From Moraxellaceae bacterium (lineage in GTDB: Bacteria; Pseudomonadota; Gammaproteobacteria; Pseudomonadales; Moraxellaceae), in contig JACMMY010000177.1 of NCBI GenBank assembly GCA_014378805.1, positions 1-7,305 on the forward strand: a stretch of DNA of 7,305 bases. Reading direction: 5' to 3'. The translations under genes and the position numbers were made by a program. The notes under the pieces are model-generated. The model had not been told where the DNA came from. It was given only the letters and a program-made list of their open reading frames with translations, and did not search any database. This document shows positions 1 through 5,223 of this stretch, piece after piece. Position 1 is the first letter of the stretch. Each line of letters begins with the position of its first letter.

Positions 1-971
1 GTCGTATCATTGCCGCCGACGATCAACAGCGCGAGATTGCCTATAAATTCCATCGGACGATTGATTAAATCTTTGGTATCCTCATTGGAGAGCATGAGGC
101 TAATCAAATCAAAACCGAGTGTTTCACCTGCTGCTTTCTTCGCCTCCTTCTCACGCCAGAGCTGCGAGAAATGCTTCGCCATATCTGCAACACCGAGAAA
201 TGTTTCATCCATTTCTGACGTCCCGCCAGTTGTCTCAGGACTCCCTGCGGCGAGGTCTGACCAATACACCAACTTATGACGCTTCTCGTAAGGAAAATCT
301 AATAATGTCGCCAGCATTCTTGCCGTCAATTCAACAGAGACTGTCTGCACCCAATCAAAAGGTTTACCCACAGGTAAATTGTCCAAAACATCCTGTACTC
401 GACTACGAATCAACCCTTCCATTTCCTTCAGGTTTTTCGGTGCAACAACACCTTGTACGGCTTGACGTTGCAAATCATGTTTAGGCGGATCCATCGCAAT
501 AAACATTTCTACCTCAAGACCCTCTGGTGCATTACCAAGCAAAATCACAGGTTCAGCAGAAAATAATTCGTGGTTCTTATCCACATACATAATATCTTCA
601 TAACGAGTAATCGACCAAAATGGACCGAAGGCACTTTCTTTTTGGTAATGTACAGGGCATTCATCACGTAAACGTTTATAGTAAGAACGCCACTGATTTT
701 GTCGATACAAGAAAGGATTACTGAGGTCAATGTCTTCAAGTTTCAGTGTTGAAACCTCAGGAATCAGTTTTTCAGTGATGAGTGGAAATGGTTCACTTTT
801 AATGACACGCATTTTTATTTTTTGGAACAGGTGAGCACCCCTGATTTGCAAATGTATAGGAACTTTTGCAGATATTTTCGCTTTAACGATGTCAATTTCT
901 GGTGAAAAACGATGCATTGTCGTTGATGCTGTTGACGTTGCTTTCTCAATGACTGTATCTAAAAAACTCAT
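1..971 (-). CDS. CYP153A: Cytochrome P450, CYP153A family (alkane/fatty-acid terminal hydroxylase), truncated by window edge
   Basis: Terminal (omega) hydroxylase of n-alkanes or medium-chain fatty acids, a soluble class I P450 fed by a ferredoxin. I translated it by hand: 323 residues are present, open throughout, of roughly 470-500 expected. Visible CYP153 hallmarks are LEDIDLSNPFLYRQ (78-91), FGPFWSITRYEDI (115-127), MFIAMDPPKHDLQR (156-169, the C-helix region with H165 and R169 near the haem propionates) and the I-helix LLIVGGNDT (315-323), whose acid-Thr pair serves oxygen activation. From memory it resembles Marinobacter CYP153A33 and Alcanivorax CYP153A13 more closely than Mycobacterium CYP153A6. 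ExxR and the haem-ligand Cys lie beyond base 1. The ATG at 971 follows GAGGTG (978-983) at 6 nt. It sits 66 nt downstream of the ferredoxin on the same strand, so they are probably one operon. The exact substrate cannot be read from the sequence. Confidence 0.95.
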   Translation of the reverse strand, partial: MSFLDTVIEKATSTASTTMHRFSPEIDIVKAKISAKVPIHLQIRGAHLFQKIKMRVIKSEPFPLITEKLIPEVSTLKLEDIDLSNPFLYRQNQWRSYYKRLRDECPVHYQKESAFGPFWSITRYEDIMYVDKNHELFSAEPVILLGNAPEGLEVEMFIAMDPPKHDLQRQAVQGVVAPKNLKEMEGLIRSRVQDVLDNLPVGKPFDWVQTVSVELTARMLATLLDFPYEKRHKLVYWSDLAAGSPETTGGTSEMDETFLGVADMAKHFSQLWREKEAKKAAGETLGFDLISLMLSNEDTKDLINRPMEFIGNLALLIVGGNDT

Positions 972-1037
972 AGTGTTCACCTCGATATTTAATTTTTTTA
1001 GAGAAAATTTACGGGTCGTTCTGACAACAATCAGGTG

Positions 1038-1358
1038 TTACATTTGAAATTCGGGCAGATGAACAATCATGCCATCCATGACATCTGATATTTGGATTTG
1101 GCACGACAGTCGAGAGGATTCCGCACGTTCTGGTGTCATCTCTAACATGCGTAATTCGTCATCACGCGCATCACCAACGGCGCGCTTCCATGAGTTGTCG
1201 ATGATGACATGACATGTTCCACAAGCACACTCGCCACCACAATCCGCATCAATCCCTGGCACGCCATTATCCATCGCAATCTGCATCAAGGATTTACCTT
1301 CGACGATATCGACCTGATGTTCTGCGCCATCGTGCTCAACAAATGTAATGTGACCCAT
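1038..1358 (-). CDS. [2Fe-2S] ferredoxin, adrenodoxin/putidaredoxin type (P450 redox partner)
   Basis: Single-electron carrier that should pass electrons from a ferredoxin reductase to the P450 encoded just downstream. The protein has 106 residues, about the size of putidaredoxin. The cluster ligands follow the vertebrate-type pattern: C40, C46 and C49 in DCGGECACGTCHV (39-51), with C86 in RLSCQI. C44 is an extra cysteine inside the loop. The acidic DARDDELRMLEM segment (63-74) matches the partner-docking helix of this family. The chosen start is the ATG at 1358 because GGAGG (1366-1370) lies 7 nt upstream; the in-frame ATG at 1379 would put that Shine-Dalgarno site inside the coding region. 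The stop is TAA at 1038-1040. It is first in the operon seen here, ahead of the P450, and probably transcribed from the divergent region 1359-1636. The family is certain; the specific partner is inferred from adjacency. Confidence 0.95.
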   Translation of the reverse strand: MGHITFVEHDGAEHQVDIVEGKSLMQIAMDNGVPGIDADCGGECACGTCHVIIDNSWKRAVGDARDDELRMLEMTPERAESSRLSCQIQISDVMDGMIVHLPEFQM

Positions 1359-1365
1359 GAAATTT

Positions 1366-1370
1366 CCTCC
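1366..1370 (-). promoter_or_regulatory. Shine-Dalgarno site of the ferredoxin gene
   Basis: GGAGG read on the minus strand, 7 nt before the ATG at 1358. It decides the ferredoxin start against the upstream in-frame ATG at 1379. Confidence 0.8.
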
Positions 1371-1395
1371 AGAACTCAATTAAAAATAAACCGAC

Positions 1396-1517
1396 GTCAA
1401 CGGACTCATCCAAAGATGTCAGTAACGGATTTGATGCTTCAAGAATAGGATAATTAATCGCCTACAGACAGGTCATTTTTTGACAAAAAGGAGTCATTAG
1501 AAGTCAATATTTTTATA
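1396..1517. promoter_or_regulatory. Divergent promoter/operator region with phased GTCA repeats
   Basis: This stretch lies between the ferredoxin and dehydrogenase starts. GTCA occurs five times on the plus strand, at 1396, 1418, 1472, 1493 and 1503, where about one is expected by chance in the whole intergenic region. Three extend to GTCATT (1472, 1493) or GTCAAT (1503), with spacings of 21 and 10 bp, close to two helical turns and one. That is the usual arrangement of direct-repeat sites for AraC/XylS-type activators. A weak -10-like TATACG at 1514 would place the 1493/1503 repeats at its -35, fitting an activator-dependent promoter for the dehydrogenase. In the other direction ATGACC (1471-1476) and TATCCT (1447-1452), 18 bp apart, form a weak promoter for the ferredoxin. 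The repeats are visible; the regulator and both promoters are inferred. Confidence 0.4.
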
Positions 1518-1636
1518 CGTGTGTTTAATGATGCAAGCGGCTTAAGTGGATGGCATAATCCGCTCAGGATACAATTTACCCTTGGCAGATAAACGCATTT
1601 ATTGATACACCAAAAAACCTAAAAGGAAGTTTTTAT

Positions 1637-2812
1637 ATGAAATCAGTACTCTGTCAAAACGCTGAACTTCGTCTCACAGAACGCCCTAAATTGACCCCGT
1701 CTAAAGGGCATGTGCTACTAGAAGTCGTTCGTTGTGGAATATGCGGCTCGGACCTACACATGCAACATCACTGCGACCATATGCACGACCTGGCCAAACG
1801 CGTGGGTTTTAATGGCCTGGCTAAATCGACAGATGAGTTTGTGATGGGTCATGAATTCTGTGGCAAGATTCTTGATTATGGCCCCAAAACACGACGTAAA
1901 TTGAAACAAGATACTCTGGTTTGCGCGATGCCGTTAATCAGTATGGATAAGATCGGCTACCAGTCTGTCGGTCTGTCGCCCAATGCTGCAGGTGGTTATG
2001 CAGAGCAGGTTCTGGTTCAATCGAGCCTGATGTTTGAAGTGCCTAACGGGCTTGATGCGGATAGTGCCGCCATGACTGAGCCAATGGCTGTTGCCCTCCA
2101 TGCGGTCAGACGCAGTCGGATTAAAACCAGTGAGCCCGCTATTGTGATTGGTTGTGGGCCAGTCGGTTTAGGTGTCATTCTCATGCTCAAAGCTGCTGGC
2201 GTTAAAACAGTCATTGCCAGTGATTTTTCACCCAATCGTCGTCAATTGGCAGTGCGTTGTGGTGCGGATATCGTCATCGATCCTAAACATGAATCTCCAT
2301 TTTCAAATTGGAAAGAGTTTGGTCTGTTGGGTAATGTGTCTGATGCCATCAATGCAGGACTCAAGGCTTTTGAAAAAATTCAAGCGGTTCCATTGCCGTG
2401 GTGGCATGCATGGCGAATAGCTGACAAACTCGGCGCAATGCCGAAACGTCCAGTGATTTTTGAATGCGTGGGTGTCCCCGGAATTTTGCAACAACTGATC
2501 GAAGGCGCGCCTCTTTTCTCTCGTATTATCGGCGTGGGCGTCTGCATGCAAAGCGACACGATCGAACCCGCACTGGCGATTAATAAAGAGCTTGAGATTC
2601 AATTTGTACTGGGCTACACGCCACTGGAATTTCGAGATACTTTGCATATGATTGCCGAAGGCAAAGTGAACTGTTTGCCGTTAATTACGGGAGTCGTAGG
2701 TTTGGAGGGCGTGACCAATGCCTTTACAGCGCTACGCGATCCTGAGCAACATGCAAAAATCCTCATCGATCCGAAACGGACTGGCTCAACCATTGAGTTA
2801 ATCAAATCATAA
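1637..2812 (+). CDS. Zinc-type medium-chain dehydrogenase (alcohol dehydrogenase-like), lacking structural-zinc cysteines
   Basis: Probable NAD(H)-linked alcohol/polyol dehydrogenase of the medium-chain superfamily, cytoplasmic, 391 residues. The catalytic zinc site is intact: C36 in CGICGSDLH, H72-E73 in MGHEF, and E148 in TEPMAVALH. The Rossmann motif is GCGPVG (172-177), and D196 at the end of the next strand favours NAD over NADP. Two things are odd. The usual four-cysteine structural-zinc lobe is missing: the matching segment (about 92-120) has only C96. A long insertion (about 217-270, including PLPWWHAWR at 252-260) lies between the middle Rossmann strands. From memory, dehydrogenases with the same insertion occur in actinobacteria, so this looks like a coherent subfamily rather than damage. 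AAGGAAG precedes the ATG. Its divergent position beside the ferredoxin and P450 suggests oxidation of a hydroxylated product, but the substrate is unproven. Confidence 0.9.
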   Translation: MKSVLCQNAELRLTERPKLTPSKGHVLLEVVRCGICGSDLHMQHHCDHMHDLAKRVGFNGLAKSTDEFVMGHEFCGKILDYGPKTRRKLKQDTLVCAMPLISMDKIGYQSVGLSPNAAGGYAEQVLVQSSLMFEVPNGLDADSAAMTEPMAVALHAVRRSRIKTSEPAIVIGCGPVGLGVILMLKAAGVKTVIASDFSPNRRQLAVRCGADIVIDPKHESPFSNWKEFGLLGNVSDAINAGLKAFEKIQAVPLPWWHAWRIADKLGAMPKRPVIFECVGVPGILQQLIEGAPLFSRIIGVGVCMQSDTIEPALAINKELEIQFVLGYTPLEFRDTLHMIAEGKVNCLPLITGVVGLEGVTNAFTALRDPEQHAKILIDPKRTGSTIELIKS

Positions 2813-2826
2813 GATTGGCGTCATGA

Positions 2827-2873
2827 AATGATGATCTGGCTGAGTGCTCAGGGTACTCAGCCAGATTATCATT
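2827..2873. terminator. Long hairpin between convergent genes (probable bidirectional terminator)
   Basis: Perfect 12-bp inverted repeat ATCTGGCTGAGT (2834-2845) and ACTCAGCCAGAT (2855-2866). It extends outward through one G-T wobble and six more pairs, giving arms 2827-2845 and 2855-2873 around a 9-nt loop. It begins 15 nt after the dehydrogenase stop and lies 57 nt past the stop of the convergent gene at 2930, so it could end both transcripts. There is no clean U-run directly after the stem in either direction: the plus side ends in an AT-rich arm and the minus side has only TTT. Efficient intrinsic termination is therefore likely but not certain. Confidence 0.65.
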
Positions 2874-2929
2874 GGACACAAAAAAAGAATTTAAAACTTA
2901 CAATCCACTGAATTTGAATGAGATTAAAC

Positions 2930-3853
2930 TTAAAATGCAGCGGCTTCCCATAACGCCTCGCCTGCTTTAATCGGATCACCCGTCTCTTGCATGACCTTCA
3001 ACCAGACCGGATATTGGGCAATGACTGGATGTTGGCTTGGGTGAAAATCACGCTTAAACCAATCTAAGTATGGTTTGCTCATCACGCTCAGTACGCCTTT
3101 TTTGCCAAATAACCACGGCAAACCTTCACCAATCAGCTTGATACGCTCACGACGGGTAAAACCATCTGCGGCTAATAACTTATTTGCTCGATAAAGTGTA
3201 AAACCAAAAATCACCGTCGTTCCTTTAACCAATGCATACGCGCGGAGCGGATAAGAAACCTTGGCGATGTCCTTCATCACATCAAAAGCCACATCACGAT
3301 GCTCCATCTCCTCAATTGCGTGCCATGCAAATAACGCGCGCACATGAGGATTAGCCTCAGCCATAGTCGATTTATAGTCATAAAACGCATTTGCCATCAT
3401 CGCAGTCAAATGCTCAAAACCCGCAGTCATCGCGATATTGTATTTTGGGCTTTTCCGCAGTTCCTCCGCAGTTCGCGCTTTGACGAACTCGACCATTTGA
3501 TCCAGCGGCATACCTTGCTCGCGCATAACCTCATTCATTTCGTCATGCACAAGACCATGCTGAGCTTCCTGCTGAATGAAATCAGTCACCCGTGCCTGCA
3601 ACTCTGGATCAGTAATCTGATCACGAAACATACGCACACTACTGATAAAATAGCGCTCACCGACGGGGAAAGTCAGACTCAAGGCGTCAAAAATACGGGT
3701 TTTAAACGGATCACCGCCAAACCAATGACGCGACATATGCTCACGGAGGTTAAAATCGAGCCCTTTACGAACCGTCATATCGACTTGATTCAAAGGAGAG
3801 TTCATCGCTTTTTCCGATATTTGATTCGTCACATGACCTGCATAGCTGTTCAT
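2930..3853 (-). CDS. Ferritin-like 'predicted metal-dependent hydrolase' family protein (PF10118/COG3687-like)
   Basis: 307-residue, mostly helical cytoplasmic protein. I recognise the family annotated as predicted metal-dependent hydrolase; its reaction is not established to my knowledge. The carboxylate/histidine pattern is that of a ferritin-like di-metal site on a helical bundle: E66 (VGERYF), E96 and H99 (QQEAQH), E147 (GFEHL), then E182 and H185 (IEEMEHRD). E-ExxH-E-ExxH is the signature of diiron oxidases and oxygenases, so a redox role is as plausible as hydrolysis. The C-terminal third (about 205-307) contains a hydrophobic helix (VIFGFTLY) and basic segments and may touch membranes. 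The ATG at 3853 is supported by GAGGA (3861-3865) 7 nt upstream; the ATG at codon 17 has no such support. It is transcribed alone, convergent with the dehydrogenase. A link to alkane or lipid metabolism is suggested only by position. Confidence 0.85.
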   Translation of the reverse strand: MNSYAGHVTNQISEKAMNSPLNQVDMTVRKGLDFNLREHMSRHWFGGDPFKTRIFDALSLTFPVGERYFISSVRMFRDQITDPELQARVTDFIQQEAQHGLVHDEMNEVMREQGMPLDQMVEFVKARTAEELRKSPKYNIAMTAGFEHLTAMMANAFYDYKSTMAEANPHVRALFAWHAIEEMEHRDVAFDVMKDIAKVSYPLRAYALVKGTTVIFGFTLYRANKLLAADGFTRRERIKLIGEGLPWLFGKKGVLSVMSKPYLDWFKRDFHPSQHPVIAQYPVWLKVMQETGDPIKAGEALWEAAAF

Positions 3854-3895
3854 CGTCTATTCCTCAATCTTTATAATCCTGAGCATCACACAATG

Positions 3896-3915
3896 TTGAC
3901 ATGACATAATGTCAA
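3896..3915. promoter_or_regulatory. Palindromic operator candidate upstream of the ferritin-like gene
   Basis: TTGACA (3896-3901) and TGTCAA (3910-3915) form an inverted repeat. Nested in it is the 13-bp perfect palindrome TGACATAATGTCA (3902-3914). On the minus strand the right arm also reads TTGACA, a consensus -35, but no good -10 sits 16-18 nt further on. The site is 43-62 nt upstream of the ATG at 3853, a normal place for a dimeric repressor or activator. The symmetry is directly visible; the binding protein is unknown. Confidence 0.45.
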
Positions 3916-3928
3916 TATCCTAACACCT

Positions 3929-4303
3929 CTACATACCAGACGCTAGTCCCTCAATAAATTTCCGATGATTGCTCAAAATGGTATCAGCGATAAGACTAAC
4001 CTTAGGCGCACGGGTAACCGTTAGAATTTGCTTCGTTTGTTGCTTCGTTTGTTGCTTCGTTTGTTGGTGCAACTGTTCATCGCGCACATCAGAAGAATCA
4101 AATGAAGCGACCTGAATTTAAAAAATGGGGCAACATTCTGAGTCAAATCTGAACCCATGCCATAAAAATAATCTAAACCTGCAATCGCGCTAAAGCTGCC
4201 CATTCCATGCGCAATAATCTATGGATAATAGGTTTTGACGCCCCACGTTACGACCGCCAGACCGACAACCCGTAGTCGAACAATAATCCTAGCTAGCAGT
4301 CAT
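3929..4303 (-). pseudogene. Candidate remnant of a small (about 125-codon) unknown protein gene
   Basis: Two minus-strand reading frames join into one protein-like sequence. ATG at 4303 starts MTAS, then hits a stop within CTAGCTAG. A different frame continues with a hydrophobic stretch (RIIVRLRVVGLAVVTWGVK), an in-frame TAG after TYYP, and then IIAHGMGSFSAIAGLDYFYG and SDLTQNVAPFF. After the T6 run near 4120 the frame that reads on is VASFDSSDVRDEQLHQQ, followed by QQTK repeats and a 30-residue tail ending ...EGLASGM and TAG (3929-3931). One missing base near 4118-4121 would join the last two segments. At least three lesions would be needed, so if it was a gene it is dead. I do not recognise the protein. 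Open stretches of 50-65 codons can arise by chance, hence the modest confidence. Confidence 0.35.
4030..4065. repeat. 12-bp tandem repeat, three perfect copies
   Basis: GCTTCGTTTGTT is repeated three times without mismatch (4030-4041, 4042-4053, 4054-4065). The period is a multiple of three, so on the minus strand it keeps the reading frame: in the frame of the candidate remnant's tail it reads QQTK per copy, a glutamine-rich helical repeat. This could have arisen by slippage inside a former coding region. Confidence 0.85.
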
Positions 4304-4530
4304 GATCGCACTTGATCGTTAGATTATAAATACTCTCAGATTGGTGAAATACAGGAAAATAAAATTTATAACAATTCTATTAAAATTAGAATATTAAAAA
4401 ATAAATAAATGAAACGCATAACTAATAAAACCTATCTTTTTTTCTAGTCATGAAGCAAATCTAAGATGCAATCAACCGAAGTGGATTACACCAAAAAAAT
4501 AATTTTTTTATATTTCATTAACGGATTAAA
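4304..4530. other. AT-rich intergenic stretch, no gene seen
   Basis: Stops are dense in all frames and the composition is strongly AT-rich, including a run of seven A and a run of seven T around TAA (4493-4509), just downstream of the alpha/beta hydrolase stop on the minus strand. That A/T near-palindrome could form a weak hairpin with a U-run for the minus-strand transcript, but it has no GC stem, so I do not call it a terminator. No RNA gene or convincing promoter was recognised. Confidence 0.6.
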
Positions 4531-5160
4531 CTAAGTGAGCAGTTCGAGCTCTTTGAGCAAACGATCTAAAAATAACGTTTGTACTTCTGGCAAGACCCGC
4601 GCAGTTGGATAGCACGTCACGATCTTAAAGTGATCCACGCCAGCTGATTGCGGGTAACCAATATTCTCAAGATAAGTATCCCGAGAATCCGCGCGCGCCA
4701 GATTGAGGACTGGTAGCAAATCAGTCCCAAGCAGATCTTTCGCGGCATAATAATTCAGATAGCGCTTAATCCCTGCAGGAATACGTCGCATATTGAAGCC
4801 CCATTGTGGAAAGTAAAAACGCCCCAATCCACCTGCCGCGAGCGACACCACTAAATCAATCTCAATACCGCGTTTGTACAACTGTTTGGCAACTTTCAAC
4901 ACCTGACTACCGCCCTGACTATACCCGACCAACACAATGGGCCGACCCTCTTTTGCAGCATGCGCCAGATCATCGGCAACCCGTGCAGGACTTAAATGAT
5001 TGCTATACAACGAGGTGTCCGCATAGCCAGCCGCCCGCAAAAACGTCAACAAATGCCGTTCCATATGCTTACCTGCTGCCAGTCCATGAATCAACGCGAT
5101 ACGAGGACCCGAAGTGGTGTCTGGGAGATTGGCGCGCCAATGGATAGATCTCTTAGACAT
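4531..5160 (-). CDS. Small alpha/beta hydrolase (lipase/esterase-like)
   Basis: 209 residues from the ATG at 5160. The fold is shown by the oxyanion-loop segment IALIHGLAAG (21-30), the nucleophile elbow GYSQGG (79-84, with S81) and a late GVDHFKI (174-180) whose H177 fits the catalytic histidine. The acid is not obvious; D158 or D161 in ARADSRD are candidates. GYSQG occurs in cutinase-like and some lipase/acyl-hydrolase families, so an ester or thioester substrate is likely but unidentified. The gene follows the ABC exporter by 63 nt on the same strand, so co-transcription is probable. The start is uncertain: a TTG at 5220, 3 nt after the exporter's stop, would add 20 mostly hydrophobic residues and could give a membrane anchor. 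I prefer the ATG because AT-rich spacer DNA readily encodes hydrophobic residues, although only a weak GTGAG precedes it. Confidence 0.78.
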   Translation of the reverse strand: MSKRSIHWRANLPDTTSGPRIALIHGLAAGKHMERHLLTFLRAAGYADTSLYSNHLSPARVADDLAHAAKEGRPIVLVGYSQGGSQVLKVAKQLYKRGIEIDLVVSLAAGGLGRFYFPQWGFNMRRIPAGIKRYLNYYAAKDLLGTDLLPVLNLARADSRDTYLENIGYPQSAGVDHFKIVTCYPTARVLPEVQTLFLDRLLKELELLT

Positions 5161-5223
5161 AGTTGAACTCACGATAATTATCAAAATAAAGTGCAATATG
5201 CTAAAACGTATTGCACCCAAAAA

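Noticed and set aside
10..484. Two plus-strand open frames of 89 and 121 codons
   Set aside because: They lie antisense to the P450, which reads as continuous, family-conserved protein on the minus strand.
545..739. Minus-strand 64-codon open frame
   Set aside because: Out-of-frame shadow within the P450 coding sequence.
1472..1484. GTCA-TTTTT-TGAC inverted repeat as a separate operator
   Set aside because: Arms of only 4 bp; the phased direct repeats explain the same bases better.
1480..1485. Perfect TTGACA as a -35 box for the dehydrogenase
   Set aside because: No acceptable -10 lies 16-18 bp downstream (GTCAAT or TCAATA there), so it is not called a standard promoter.
2303..2647. Minus-strand 114-codon open frame inside the dehydrogenase
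   Set aside because: The plus-strand frame carries all family motifs continuously; this is a shadow.
3344..3904. Plus-strand 186-codon open frame
   Set aside because: Antisense to the ferritin-like gene, with His/Arg/Ile-rich composition typical of an antisense shadow and no ribosome site support.
4493..4509. A-run/T-run near-palindrome as a terminator for the hydrolase
   Set aside because: Pure A/T pairing without a GC stem; too weak to call.
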